A DNA stretch of 50,278 nucleotides from Leptothrix sp. (in: b-proteobacteria) (lineage in GTDB: Bacteria > Pseudomonadota > Gammaproteobacteria > Burkholderiales > Burkholderiaceae_C): contig PNKD01000014.1 in assembly GCA_013822265.1 (NCBI GenBank), forward strand, positions 1 through 50,278, in the 5' to 3' direction. The translations under genes were made by a program, and so were the position numbers. Positions 17,048 to 26,031 of this stretch are shown piece by piece (position 1 is the stretch's first letter; each line of letters begins with the position of its first letter). The notes beneath the pieces are model-generated. The model did no database searches and had not been told where the DNA came from. It saw nothing but the letters and a program-made list of their open reading frames with translations.

Positions 17048-17959
17048 ATGGCGCTGCGTCCCTTCTCCATCCTGCTCGTCGACCCACAGCCGCCCGGCGT
17101 GGCGCAGCGCCTGCGCGCGGCCGGCTTCGAGGTGGCGCAGGCGCCCGACACCAGCGCCGCGCGCAGCCACGACGGCGTGCTGATGAGCGCGCCCACCGCC
17201 GACGCACTGGCGGCACTGATGCAACGCGCCGACCTCACGCCCGCGGCCTTCGACGCTGCCGTGGTCGTGCTCGCCGATGCGGCCGGCGTGGCCGACGACG
17301 CTGCCGTGGCCACGCTGATGGGCCTGGGTGTCGAAGACGTGCTTGCCGCCGACGACCCCGCGCTGCCGCGTGCCGTGCGCCATGCCGTGCTGCGCAAGCG
17401 CCACGAGCGCCTGGCGCGCAACGCCTACGCCACCGACCTGGCCACCGGCCTGCCGCACGAGGCACAGCTGCTCGAACACATGACGCAGCTGCTGGCGCTG
17501 CGTGAACGCGTGCCGGCACCGATGGTGCTGCTGGTGCTGCGCATCGACGGCTACGCCAGTGCCGCCGCGAGGCTGGGTGCCGAGGCCGCCAACATCCTGC
17601 GCCGCAAGGTGGCGGTGCGCCTGCGCAGCGGCCTGCGCGCCGGCGACGTGGTGGCCGCCGTCGGCCCCGATGCCTTTGCCGTGCTGCTGGGCCACCTCGA
17701 GGCGCTGGCCGATGGCGAGCGTGTGGCGGCCAAGCTCATGCGCTCGCTGCAGCCGCCGCTGGTGGTGGCCGGCCAGCCCTGCCCGGTGATGGCGTCGGTG
17801 GGCATGGCGCTGTACCCGGCACACGGCAAGGACGCCGAGAGCCTGTTGCGCCGCGCCACGGCGCAGGCGGCTTCGGTGGCGACGATGGGCCGCGAGGGTT
17901 ACGCGGCCCAGACCGAGCGTGCCGCCGGCGACGCCGCCAACGACGACGAGGGCGCCTGA
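17048..17959 (+). CDS. Degenerate GGDEF protein with receiver-like N-terminus
   Basis: A 303-residue protein. Residues about 5-125 resemble a response-regulator fold (FSILLVDPQPPGVAQRLRAAGFEV) but lack the usual acidic pair and phospho-Asp context. Residues about 135-285 follow the GGDEF pattern (ATDLATGLPHEAQLLEHM, LLVLRIDGYASAAARLG and SVGMALYPAHGKDAESLLRRA), yet the signature loop is GPDAF instead of GGDEF, so diguanylate cyclase activity is unlikely. It may bind c-di-GMP or a partner, or be decaying. ATG 17048 starts at the conserved fold. It follows tRNA-Gly and converges on the Bug receptor gene. Confidence 0.72.
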   Translation: MALRPFSILLVDPQPPGVAQRLRAAGFEVAQAPDTSAARSHDGVLMSAPTADALAALMQRADLTPAAFDAAVVVLADAAGVADDAAVATLMGLGVEDVLAADDPALPRAVRHAVLRKRHERLARNAYATDLATGLPHEAQLLEHMTQLLALRERVPAPMVLLVLRIDGYASAAARLGAEAANILRRKVAVRLRSGLRAGDVVAAVGPDAFAVLLGHLEALADGERVAAKLMRSLQPPLVVAGQPCPVMASVGMALYPAHGKDAESLLRRATAQAASVATMGREGYAAQTERAAGDAANDDEGA

Positions 17960-17995
17960 CCGCCACGCCTTGCGGCCAGGGCCGGACCCTGAACG

Positions 17996-18961
17996 CTACT
18001 CGACGCTGATCTTGGCCGCCGCGATGATGGTCGCCCAGCGCTGCACCTCGTCGCCCAGGAAGCGGCCGAAGGCCTGCGGGCCGCGGGCGTCGACGCGGAA
18101 GCCCTGCGTGCGCGCGCGCTCCTCGATCTCGGGCGCGGCCATGATGCGCACGACCTCGGCGCCCAGCGCCTCGACCGCAGCGTCGGGCGTGCCGGCCGGC
18201 GCCATGATGGCGGTCCAGTTTTCCACCGCCAGCTGCGGCGCACCGGCCTCGGCCGTGGTGGGCACGTCGGGCAGTGCCGGGTGGCGCGCGCTGCTGGCGA
18301 TGGCCAGCGCGCGCAGCTTGCCGCTCTTCACGTGCGCCACGCTCTCGGGGAAGTTGGAGAAGATGACGTCGAGCTGGCCGCCGATGAGATCGGTCATCGA
18401 CGGCGCGCCGCCCTTGTAGGGCACGTGCTGCACGTCTGTCTTGTAGAGGTCGTTGAAGAGCGCCAGCGTGAGGTGCGGCGGCGTGCCGTTGCCGCTGCTG
18501 CCGGCGTTCAGCTTGGCCGTCTTGGCGCGCGCGACCAGGTCCTTGAAGTCCTTCACCGGGCTGGCCGCAGGCACCACCACCAGCATCGGGCTGCCGGCCA
18601 GCAGCGCCACGGGGCGCAGGTCCTTCACGAAGTCGAAGTTGGCCTTGCCCTTGAACAGCGTGGCATTGGCCGCGTGCGTCATCGTGATGGCCAGGATGGT
18701 CTGGCCGTCGCCCGCGGCCTTGGCGACATCGGCCGCACCGATCTGCCCGCCGCTGCCGGGCTTGTTGTCGACGACGACGCTGATCTTCCAGCGTTCACCC
18801 AGCTTCTGCCCCACCAGGCGCGCCATCACGTCGGTGAGGCCGCCGGGCGGGAAGGGCACCACGTAGCGCAGCGCGGCGCCGGGCTTGGGGTAGTCCTGCG
18901 ACCAGGCCAGGCCGGGCAGCAGCATCAGAGGCAAGGTCTGGAGGACGTGACGGCGTTGCAT
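17996..18961 (-). CDS. Bug/TctC-type periplasmic receptor in sulfolactate operon
   Basis: A 321-residue tripartite tricarboxylate transporter receptor. The ATG at 18961 gives a signal peptide (MQRRHVLQTLPLMLLPGLAWSQ); a longer proline-rich reading is rejected. Family blocks are LRYVVPFPPGGLTDVMARLVGQKLGE, VVVDNKPGSGGQIGA, VQHVPYKGGAPSMTDLIGGQLDVIF and LPDVPTTAEAG. It lies 53 bases downstream of comC on the same strand, so the ligand is probably sulfolactate or a related C3-sulfonate, as with SlcH of the SlcHFG transporter. The TctA and TctB membrane subunits are absent from the window; orphan Bug receptors are common in Burkholderiales. Confidence 0.85.
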   Translation of the reverse strand: MQRRHVLQTLPLMLLPGLAWSQDYPKPGAALRYVVPFPPGGLTDVMARLVGQKLGERWKISVVVDNKPGSGGQIGAADVAKAAGDGQTILAITMTHAANATLFKGKANFDFVKDLRPVALLAGSPMLVVVPAASPVKDFKDLVARAKTAKLNAGSSGNGTPPHLTLALFNDLYKTDVQHVPYKGGAPSMTDLIGGQLDVIFSNFPESVAHVKSGKLRALAIASSARHPALPDVPTTAEAGAPQLAVENWTAIMAPAGTPDAAVEALGAEVVRIMAAPEIEERARTQGFRVDARGPQAFGRFLGDEVQRWATIIAAAKISVE

Positions 18962-19014
18962 GGTGTGGGTGCTCCTGGGCGGGGTGGGAGGGGTCGGCGG
19001 TTCTGGAGCGCGCG

Positions 19015-20016
19015 TCATGCTGCAGGCCAGGCCTGCAGCAGGGCGTCGGGCACGTCCAGGCCATCGGCCTGGGCCTGGCGCAGCAGCGCGGCGCGGCGCG
19101 CGCCGGGCAGCCGCACGCCGTTGTCCTGCAGCATCTCGGCCACCAGCACGTCGACACGCTCGACATAGTGCGCCGCGCCGGCCAGCGCGCCGGGGTCGAT
19201 GACGATGAAGGCCTGGCCGATGCCGGGGCGGTTGCCCTCGTCGACGAAAAAGCTCGAAGCCTCGAAGCCGAAGTGGGCGCCGATCAGCGCGGTGACCAGC
19301 AGCTCGACCACCAGCGCCAGCATCGCGCCCTTGGACGAGGTGGCCGCGCCGATGGCGAGCATCGAGCCGGCCAGCGCCGCCTGCGCGTCGGTGGTCGGGT
19401 TGCCGGCGGCGTCCAGCGCCCAGCCTTCGGGGATGGGCTTGCCGGCCTTGGCCGCCACCATCACCTTGCCGCGCGCCACCTCGCTGAGGCTGAGGTCGAT
19501 CATCAGCGGCTCGGCCGCGCCGCGCGGGAAGATGGCGGCCACGGGGTTGGTGCCGAACACCGGGTGCCTGCCGCCCGCCGCCGGCATCGCCGCCGGCGAG
19601 TTGGCGAAACCCAGGCCGACGAAACCCGCCGCCGCCGCGGCGCGCAGATGGTCGACGACCACGCCGCAGTGGTGGCTGCGCACCACGCCGGCCACGGCGA
19701 TGCCGTGTTCGCGCGCGCCGGCCACGGCTTCCTGCACGGCCAGCGCGCAGGCCGGGAAAGCCAGGCCCTCTTCGGCGTCGACCACCAGCGCGCCGCCCTT
19801 GCGCCGCAGTACGCGCGGCACGGCGGCACCGTTGACGCGCCCGTTGCGCAGGTGGGTGGCGTATTGGCCGACACGGCTCAGGCCATGCGAGCCCAGGCCC
19901 TGTCCTTCGGCCAGCACCAGTGCCGCCGCCGTGGCCTCGGCCATGGCGCCACTGGCGCCCGCGGCGCGCAGCGCGGCGGCAACGCGGGCTTCGACGTCGA
20001 GCAGTGGGAGTCTCAC
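19015..20016 (-). CDS. comC: (R)-sulfolactate dehydrogenase (ComC, Ldh family)
   Basis: A 333-residue NAD(P)-dependent oxidoreductase of the malate/L-sulfolactate dehydrogenase family. Motifs include GLGSHGLSRVGQYATHLRNGRVNG, VVRSHHCGVVVDHLR with the catalytic His, GFANSPAAMPAAGGRHPVFGTNPVA and the cofactor-binding DLSLSEVARGKVMVAAKAGKPIPEGWALDAAGNPTTD. It starts at GTG 20016, overlapping the slcC stop by 4 bases. In known sulfolactate degraders ComC reduces sulfopyruvate to (R)-sulfolactate, the substrate of SuyAB. The immediate linkage to slcC and suyAB supports this role over malate dehydrogenase. Confidence 0.8.
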   Translation of the reverse strand: MRLPLLDVEARVAAALRAAGASGAMAEATAAALVLAEGQGLGSHGLSRVGQYATHLRNGRVNGAAVPRVLRRKGGALVVDAEEGLAFPACALAVQEAVAGAREHGIAVAGVVRSHHCGVVVDHLRAAAAAGFVGLGFANSPAAMPAAGGRHPVFGTNPVAAIFPRGAAEPLMIDLSLSEVARGKVMVAAKAGKPIPEGWALDAAGNPTTDAQAALAGSMLAIGAATSSKGAMLALVVELLVTALIGAHFGFEASSFFVDEGNRPGIGQAFIVIDPGALAGAAHYVERVDVLVAEMLQDNGVRLPGARRAALLRQAQADGLDVPDALLQAWPAA

Positions 20017-20939
20017 TTCAGGAACTCCAGCACCTTGTCGGCGATGAGGCTGCTGACGCGGTCATTCGCTTCGGCGGTGACACCGGCGATGTGCGGCGTG
20101 AGCAGCAGGTTGGGGCAGCCGACGAAATGCGCGGCGGCGGCCAGCGGCTCGCTGCCGAAGACATCGATGGCGGCGCCGCCGAGGTGGCCGCTGCGCAGCG
20201 CAGTGGCCAGTGCCGCTTCGTCGACGATGCTGCCACGCGCAGTGTTCACGAGCACTGCGCCGCGTTTCATGGCCGCCAGCCGCGCAGCGTCGAAGAGCCC
20301 GCGCGTGCCGTCCAGCAGCGGCACGTGCAGGCTGATGACGTCGGCGCTGCCGACGAGTTCGTCCAGTGCCGTGCAGCGCACGCCGTGTTCGGCATAGGCC
20401 GGATGGCCTTGGTCCATCATCGCGTCGAAGGCGATGACCTGCATGCCGAGCGCCCGCGCGAGCTTCGAGGTCAGCTGGCCGATGGCGCCGAAACCGATCA
20501 GGCCCAGCGTCTTGCCGGCGATCTCGCGCCCGTTCGACAGCGCGGCGCGCGGCCACTGACCGGCCGCCACCGCCGGCGTGGCGAGGTAGGCGCCGCGCAG
20601 CAGCACCAGCGCGCTGGTGATCACGTACTCCGCCACGCTCAGCGCATTGGCGCCCGTGGCCGGGATGACGCGCAGGCCGCGCGCCTCGCAGCCCGCCACG
20701 TCGATGTTGTCGAGCCCCACGCCCAGGCGGCCGACGACGCGGCAGCGCTGCAGCGCCGCCAGCAGTTCGCCGCGCACCTGCGTGCGGTTGCGCACCACCA
20801 GCACGTCTGCGCCTGCGGCCTCGGCCCGCAGGCGCGGCGCGTCGTCCACCAGCTGCGGCGCGTAGAGCACGTCGTGCGCGGCGTGCAGGCGCGCCACGGC
20901 GCGTTCGTCCATGAACTCGGTGATGACGATGCGCGCCAT
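20013..20939 (-). CDS. slcC: (S)-sulfolactate dehydrogenase (SlcC)
   Basis: A 308-residue D-2-hydroxyacid dehydrogenase. The NAD site is GLIGFGAIGQ (residues 146-155), and the catalytic triad Arg235, Glu264 and His283 is intact (VNTARGSIVDE, FGSEPL and TPHIAGVT). The ATG at 20939 has AAGGAG upstream; longer readings are rejected. The gene is 14 bases after suyB and overlaps comC. In the known pathway SlcC oxidises (S)-sulfolactate to sulfopyruvate and ComC reduces this to the (R) form, the pair acting as a racemase. A phosphoglycerate dehydrogenase role is a less likely alternative given the neighbours. Confidence 0.82.
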   Translation of the reverse strand: MARIVITEFMDERAVARLHAAHDVLYAPQLVDDAPRLRAEAAGADVLVVRNRTQVRGELLAALQRCRVVGRLGVGLDNIDVAGCEARGLRVIPATGANALSVAEYVITSALVLLRGAYLATPAVAAGQWPRAALSNGREIAGKTLGLIGFGAIGQLTSKLARALGMQVIAFDAMMDQGHPAYAEHGVRCTALDELVGSADVISLHVPLLDGTRGLFDAARLAAMKRGAVLVNTARGSIVDEAALATALRSGHLGGAAIDVFGSEPLAAAAHFVGCPNLLLTPHIAGVTAEANDRVSSLIADKVLEFLK

Positions 20940-20953
20940 GCCCTGCTCCTTGG

Positions 20954-22129
20954 TCAGGCCGATTCGTACAGCCGCGTCAGCACGAACTCGCGGTGGCCCA
21001 GCGCCTCGGCGGCAGTGAGGCGCCCGTTGGCGGTGCGCAGCATGCACTCCAGCAGCTTGTCGCCGGCTTCACCCTGTGTGATGACGCGCTGCAGCAGGCC
21101 CGTCACGTCGACGTCGACGTGTTCGCTCATCGTGCGCACGGTGCGCGGGTTGGCGCAGATCTTGATGACCGGCAGGATGGGATTGCCGATGACGTTGCCC
21201 TGGCCCGTGGGGAAGAAGTGCGCGACGTAACCCGAGGCCGCGCACAGCGTCACCATCTCGGCCGCGGCGCTGGACGAGTCCATGAACCACAGCCCCGGGT
21301 GGGTGGGCATCTCGGCCTTGTCGATGACGCCGTCGACCGTGCACTTCTTGCCGATCTTCTGGATGTTGCCTAAAGCCTTTTCCTCGATCGTCGTCAGGCC
21401 GCCGGCGATGTTGCCCTTGGTGGGCTGGCTGTCGGCCAGGTCGCTGGTCTTGTGGCGGTTGATCACTTCCTGGTAGCGGTCGAACATGAACATGAACTTC
21501 TCGCGCACCTTGTCGTTGGCGCAGCGTGCGGCCACGATGTGTTCGCCGCCGGTGAGTTCGGTGGTCTCGCCGAAGCACAGGTAGTTGCCCAGGGCGTGCA
21601 GCTTGTCGAAGGCGTCGCCCACGGTCGGGTTGGCACCGCAGCCGCTGGTGGTGTCGCTTTCGCCGCACTTGGTGCTGACCCACAACTCCTTGATGCTGCA
21701 CTTCTCGCGCTGCTTCTCGCTGGCCCACTGCACGTATTCGCGTGCGGCCTTGCTGGCGCGCAGGATGGTGTCGTGGTCGCCGTGCTGCTCGATGCCGAAA
21801 CCCACCACCGGCTTGCCGGTGGCCTTGATGCCGTCAACCACCTTCTGCGTCCAGCCGTCCTCGATGCCGATGACGACGACGGCGGCCACATTGGGGTTGC
21901 AGCCGGTGCCGATGAGGGTGCGGAAGTGCAGTTCCAGGTCGGCGCCGAACTGCAGCCGGCCGTAGGGGTGCGGGATGGCCAGCGCGCCCTTGATGTTGTG
22001 CGCCACGGCCTCGGCCGCGGCGTTGGACAGGTCGTCCAGCGGCAGGATGATGACGTGGTTGCGGATCCCGACGCGGCCGTTCTCGCGACGGTAGCCGAGG
22101 AAGGTGGTCTTCTTGGTGACGATGCTCAT
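20954..22129 (-). CDS. suyB: (R)-sulfolactate sulfo-lyase, large subunit
   Basis: A 391-residue protein of the UxaA/altronate-dehydratase C-terminal family. SuyAB cleaves the C-S bond of (R)-3-sulfolactate to pyruvate and sulfite. The sequence agrees block by block with SuyB as I know it: [19 protein letters not shown] at the start, LPHAYGRLQF-like [81 protein letters not shown] and the end [20 protein letters not shown]. Conserved Cys residues may ligate a metal centre. It follows suyA by 13 bases. Confidence 0.93.
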   Translation of the reverse strand: MSIVTKKTTFLGYRRENGRVGIRNHVIILPLDDLSNAAAEAVAHNIKGALAIPHPYGRLQFGADLELHFRTLIGTGCNPNVAAVVVIGIEDGWTQKVVDGIKATGKPVVGFGIEQHGDHDTILRASKAAREYVQWASEKQREKCSIKELWVSTKCGESDTTSGCGANPTVGDAFDKLHALGNYLCFGETTELTGGEHIVAARCANDKVREKFMFMFDRYQEVINRHKTSDLADSQPTKGNIAGGLTTIEEKALGNIQKIGKKCTVDGVIDKAEMPTHPGLWFMDSSSAAAEMVTLCAASGYVAHFFPTGQGNVIGNPILPVIKICANPRTVRTMSEHVDVDVTGLLQRVITQGEAGDKLLECMLRTANGRLTAAEALGHREFVLTRLYESA

Positions 22130-22142
22130 GGTCTTCCCCGGT

Positions 22143-22424
22143 TCACCAGCGTTTGGTCTTGATGTTGTGCACGTGGGCGTGTTCGCCCGCGGTGATGGGC
22201 TTGACGACCTTGCCCATGTCGATGCCGTACTTGATGACGGTGTCGCCCACGGCCATCCTGCGCAGCGCGACCTTGTGGCCGATGGGGATGTCCTGCTTGG
22301 CGGTGACGGTGGTGGACTTGTCCTCGTCCATGATCCAGCCCTTGAGCTTCATGCCCGCCTTGACGCCTTCCACCACCACCACGGCAACGGAATCCTGCTT
22401 GTCGTGCAACACGAAGTGAATCAT
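22143..22424 (-). CDS. suyA: (R)-sulfolactate sulfo-lyase, small subunit
   Basis: A 93-residue SAF-domain protein, the small subunit of sulfolactate sulfo-lyase. The sequence reads [19 protein letters not shown], then [29 protein letters not shown] and the ending [10 protein letters not shown], all characteristic of SuyA and the equivalent of the N-terminal domain of UxaA. It is the first gene of suyA-suyB-slcC-comC-receptor. The operator palindrome lies 74 bases upstream of its start, so SuyR probably represses it until sulfolactate or a related sulfonate is present. Confidence 0.93.
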   Translation of the reverse strand: MIHFVLHDKQDSVAVVVVEGVKAGMKLKGWIMDEDKSTTVTAKQDIPIGHKVALRRMAVGDTVIKYGIDMGKVVKPITAGEHAHVHNIKTKRW

Positions 22425-22498
22425 CCTGTGTTCCTCTTTCGCCCACGCCAGCGTGCGGGCCGGCGGCGAGTATCGGGGCCGCTTGGCCCCGCGTCAAA

Positions 22499-22518
22499 CA
22501 GGTCATATGTATGACCTG
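22499..22518. promoter_or_regulatory. Predicted SuyR operator
   Basis: CAGGTCATA-TG-TATGACCTG is a perfect 9-bp inverted repeat with a 2-bp spacer in the 127-base divergent region between suyA and the GntR gene. It starts 33 bases upstream of the regulator start and 74 upstream of suyA, so one site could control both. HutC-type GntR regulators usually bind such palindromes. Confidence 0.75.
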
Positions 22519-22551
22519 AATGAATCGGTGCGCGCGACCTAGAATGGCGCG

Positions 22552-23385
22552 ATGCCCGCCGCACCGAAGTCACGCCACGACCCGAGCGGCAGCCCGCGCC
22601 GAGGTGCCGCCGCGCCGCGTGCCGCGCCGCGGGCCGCGGGCTTCGAACCCATCCAGCCCGAAGCCGCAGGCATGCCGCTGTTCCGCGCCGTGCGGCGTTC
22701 GCTGCTGCGTGCCATCGAGGCCGGCAGCGTGGCCCCCGGCCACGCGCTGCCCAGCGAGACGGAACTGGCCGTCACCTTCGGCGTCTCGGTGGGCACGGTG
22801 CGCAAGGCGGTCGACGACCTGGTGGCCGAGCACATCCTGGTGCGGCGCCAGGGGCGGGGCACCTTCGTGGCCACGCACACCAGCGACCGCTTCCTGTTCC
22901 AGTTCTTCCACATCGAGCGCTGCGACGGCCTGCGCGAGCCGCCGCAGGTGGAGCTGGTCTCCTTCGAACGCACGCGCCTGGACGACGACGCTGCGCAGGC
23001 GCTGGCGCTGAAACCCGGCGAGGCGGCGCTGCAGGTGGAAAACCGCCTGCTGCTGCAGGGGCGGGCGGTGGTTCACGATCGGCTCGTCATCCCGGCGGCG
23101 CTGTTCCGGGGCCTGACCGAAAAGCGCTGGCGCGAGCGCCCCAGCACCATCTACCACCTCTACCAGACCGAGTTCGGCATCACCGTCGTGCGTGCGCAGG
23201 AGCGGCTGCGTGCGGTGGGCGCCGATCGCGCCGCCGCGCGTGTGCTGGGCGTGGCGCCGGGTGCGCCCGTGCTGCAGGTGAGGCGCGTGGCCATCGCGCT
23301 GGGCGGGCAGGCGGTGGAGTGGCGTGTGAGCACGGTGGTCAGCACCCAGCACGAGTACGTGAACCTGCTGTCGCGGTCGCCATGA
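22552..23385 (+). CDS. suyR: GntR/HutC-family regulator of sulfolactate genes
   Basis: A 277-residue regulator. After a Pro/Arg-rich, probably disordered N-terminus of about 35 residues comes a winged helix (PLFRAVRRSLLRAIEAGSVAPGHALPSETELAVTFGVSVGTVRKAVDDLVAEHILVRRQGRGTFV) and then a UTRA ligand domain ending EYVNLLSRSP. It is transcribed away from suyAB with a perfect palindrome between them, and it matches the GntR regulator SuyR of other suyAB clusters by position. The likely effector is sulfolactate or sulfopyruvate. A shorter start at Met41 cannot be excluded. Confidence 0.82.
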   Translation: MPAAPKSRHDPSGSPRRGAAAPRAAPRAAGFEPIQPEAAGMPLFRAVRRSLLRAIEAGSVAPGHALPSETELAVTFGVSVGTVRKAVDDLVAEHILVRRQGRGTFVATHTSDRFLFQFFHIERCDGLREPPQVELVSFERTRLDDDAAQALALKPGEAALQVENRLLLQGRAVVHDRLVIPAALFRGLTEKRWRERPSTIYHLYQTEFGITVVRAQERLRAVGADRAAARVLGVAPGAPVLQVRRVAIALGGQAVEWRVSTVVSTQHEYVNLLSRSP

Positions 23386-23523
23386 GCCGACCGGCTGGCG
23401 AGAGTTGGTGCAGGGCAAGCTCGCGCAGGCCGGGGCCTTGTCGCGGCGGTCAGACCACGCGGTTGGTCGCCGGGTCCGGCTGCCGAGGCCGCCGCCGCGG
23501 CGACGGCCGGCAGGAACCGAGCC

Positions 23524-26031
23524 TTACCTCTCGACGACCCCGGCGGTCACGCCGACTGCCGCGGCGATGGCGGCGGCCAGCCGCCCCTGGTCGATAGGCT
23601 TGGCCACATGGTCGTTCATGCCCGCCGACCTGTAGGTCGCCAGCTGGTCGGCAAAGACGTTGGCCGAGACCGAAATGATCGGCACGCGTCCTGCGGCGCC
23701 GGGCAGCTTGCGGATCTCGCGTGTTGCGCTCACGCCGTCCATCTCGGGCATCTGGATGTCCATCAGCACGAGGTCGTAGTGCGCCTTCCGCACCTGGTTC
23801 AACGCCTCGCGGCCATCGGCGACGAGGTCCGAGAAGTGCCCCATCTGCGTCAGCATGGCGGCGATCAGCAGCTGGTTGACGCTGTTGTCTTCGGCGACCA
23901 GGATGCGCAGCCCGTGGCGAGGGGCCGGCGCCGTGGGCTCGGCGGCGGGCTCGCTGGCTCGCACGGGCGACGCACGGGTCAGCGCCAGCACGACGCGGAA
24001 TTCGCTGCCCTCGCCGAGGCGGCTGTCGACGTCGATGCGGCCGCCCATCAGTTCGACCAGCTCGCGCGAGATGGCCAGCCCCAGACCGCTGCCGCCGAAG
24101 CGGCGCGAGGTGCTGCTGTCGGCCTGCGTGAAGTGCTGGAACAGGGCGGGGATCGCTTCGGGCGCAATGCCGATGCCCGTGTCGCTCACGCGCAGAGTCC
24201 ATTCGATCCTGTTCTCGCCCAGTGGTCGATGCCGTTCATGCACGACGACGCGGCCGCGGTCGGTGAACTTGATGGCATTGCCGATCAGGTTGAACAGCAC
24301 CTGTCGGAGCCGGCCGGCATCGCCTTCGAGCAGCGCCGGGGACGACGTGTCGTGCTCGACCGTCAGCAAAATGCCCTTCTCGGCGGCGCCCGGGTCGAGC
24401 AGCGCGACGACGTCGTCGATCAGCCCGGCGGGGCTGAACGGCGCCAGTTCGACATCCATGCGCCCGGCCTCCAGCCTGGATACGTCCAGGATGTTGTTGA
24501 TGATGTCCAGCAGTGTCTCGCCGGACTTGCGTGCGGTCTCGGCGTACATGCGCTGCTTGGGGTCCAGCGGCGTATCCAGCAGCAGCCCGTTCATGCCCAG
24601 CACGCCGTTGAGCGGCGTGCGAATCTCGTGGCTCATGGTGGCGAGGAAGCGCGTCTTGGCCTCGTTGGCGGCCTCGGCGCTGCGACGGGCCCGTTGCAGT
24701 TCGTCGGCCGCTGCCCGCGCGCGCGTGACGTCGCGGTAGACCGAGACGATGCCGCCGGTGGAGGTGCGACGCTCGGTCGTGCTGACGACGCGCCCGTCGG
24801 GCAGGCGTTGTTCGAAGTCGGCGTCGGCGGCGTGATGCATCGCCTGGCGCTCCTCTATCCAGGCCAGCCGCTGTGCCTCGTCGGCGTCGGGCAACAGGCC
24901 CAGCGCTCCCACCCGCGCCATCTCGGCGAGGCTTGCACCGCGCGCGACGGTGCCGCGCATGTGCCCAAACAGGCTCAGGTAGCGTTCGTTCCAGGAGACC
25001 ACGCGTCCGTCCGCATCCCACAGCAGGAATCCTTCGTCCATTGACGCCAGCGCTTCCTCGAGCACAACCTTGGCGCCGACGGTCTCGGTGTTGGCCGCAG
25101 CAAGCTTGGCGAGATAGGTCTGGGCGGCCGCGCCGACCGCGACCGCCAGGCCGATGAAGGCGGCGGCGATGAGCAGCGTTGTCGTGCGCTGCTCGCGCGA
25201 CTGCGCCCATACCGCCTGCTCGTCGATGCCCGCGACCGCCTGCAGCCAGGCATAGACGGTGGGCCGCGCCAAGGTGTAGGCCGGTGCATCGCTCAGACGC
25301 CCCGGGACCAGCGCTGCCGCACCGTTGGGCCGAAGCGCCTCCGGCGGCATCGGCTTGCGCCGGCCGAGCAGGTTGTCGTTGTCGGGGACGCTGGCCAGGA
25401 GGACCCCGTCGCCCCGCTCCAGCGTCAGGCTCAGACCATGGATGGCCAGCGTCGGCGCCATGATCGAGGTCAGCGCCGATACCGGCACCACGGCGACTGC
25501 CGCCAGCCGGGTCTCGCCAAGCGGGCCCAGTGGCCGCGCAAAGTACAGGACTTTCTCGCCGGTGTTGAAGTTCGATTCCGGCGCGCTGACGGCCAGCTGC
25601 GGGGCAGGCTGCGCCAGCACCTCGGCCAGGAAGCCGGCGGGCAAGGCCGCGCCCAGTCGCATCGTGCCTTCGTCGGCTGAGGCGACGACGCGTCCGCGCG
25701 CATCGAGCAGCATCAGGTCGCTGAGCAGCAGGCCCTGGCTGATCTGCGCGCGCAGGATCGCCGGCGCCTTCGGGGCGTTCACCTCCAGGCTGTCGTCGTG
25801 GAACAGACCGGGCATCCGCGCCAGCCCCGCCAGCGTCAGGTCGAAGGTCAGCATGTTGCGATTCAAGGTCGTCTCGACCCCGCGGGCCAGCCCCTCGACA
25901 TGACGCTGCGCGGCATTCACGGACTCACGCTGGAACTGCGTCAGCAGCAAAGCCGCCACGCCCACCACACTGAGCGAAAACAGACCAACGACCAGCCAGA
26001 CGAATCGCGACGCACCCGGCGAACGATTCAT
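23524..26031 (-). CDS. Hybrid sensor histidine kinase
   Basis: An 835-residue membrane kinase. TM1 is about residues 10-31, followed by a periplasmic sensor domain of about 250 residues (Cache-like) and TM2 about 284-303. Next are a PAS domain (about 325-435), HisKA with SHEIRTP and His468, an HATPase domain (Asn585, DTGIGI 617-622, FGGSGLGLAI) and a receiver with Asp758 (LVLMDIQMPEMDG) and Lys811. There is no DNA-binding output and no separate regulator nearby, so the phosphate probably passes to a phosphotransfer protein elsewhere. Its ATG overlaps the stop of a TRAP-type binding protein gene, which suggests that protein presents a ligand to the sensor domain. Confidence 0.9.
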   Translation of the reverse strand: MNRSPGASRFVWLVVGLFSLSVVGVAALLLTQFQRESVNAAQRHVEGLARGVETTLNRNMLTFDLTLAGLARMPGLFHDDSLEVNAPKAPAILRAQISQGLLLSDLMLLDARGRVVASADEGTMRLGAALPAGFLAEVLAQPAPQLAVSAPESNFNTGEKVLYFARPLGPLGETRLAAVAVVPVSALTSIMAPTLAIHGLSLTLERGDGVLLASVPDNDNLLGRRKPMPPEALRPNGAAALVPGRLSDAPAYTLARPTVYAWLQAVAGIDEQAVWAQSREQRTTTLLIAAAFIGLAVAVGAAAQTYLAKLAAANTETVGAKVVLEEALASMDEGFLLWDADGRVVSWNERYLSLFGHMRGTVARGASLAEMARVGALGLLPDADEAQRLAWIEERQAMHHAADADFEQRLPDGRVVSTTERRTSTGGIVSVYRDVTRARAAADELQRARRSAEAANEAKTRFLATMSHEIRTPLNGVLGMNGLLLDTPLDPKQRMYAETARKSGETLLDIINNILDVSRLEAGRMDVELAPFSPAGLIDDVVALLDPGAAEKGILLTVEHDTSSPALLEGDAGRLRQVLFNLIGNAIKFTDRGRVVVHERHRPLGENRIEWTLRVSDTGIGIAPEAIPALFQHFTQADSSTSRRFGGSGLGLAISRELVELMGGRIDVDSRLGEGSEFRVVLALTRASPVRASEPAAEPTAPAPRHGLRILVAEDNSVNQLLIAAMLTQMGHFSDLVADGREALNQVRKAHYDLVLMDIQMPEMDGVSATREIRKLPGAAGRVPIISVSANVFADQLATYRSAGMNDHVAKPIDQGRLAAAIAAAVGVTAGVVER

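Noticed and set aside
16615..17421. Minus-strand frame containing EGNRTLVLSLGSFSSAIEL
   Set aside because: This peptide is the spurious antisense translation of the tRNA-Gly gene at 16830-16903 and not a protein.
18962..19018. N-terminal extension of the Bug receptor to 19018
   Set aside because: It adds only a Pro/Thr-rich stretch ahead of a complete signal peptide and overlaps the comC stop.
20954..22424. Split altronate or galactarate dehydratase (UxaA type)
   Set aside because: The small-subunit ending [10 protein letters not shown] and the SuyB blocks, plus slcC and comC next door, favour sulfolactate sulfo-lyase.
14489..23385. Recent horizontal transfer of the sulfonate genes
   Set aside because: No integrase, transposase, direct repeats or drop in GC is visible around the island; the tRNA-Gly at 16830 is not followed by an integrase or a repeated 3' end that I can see.
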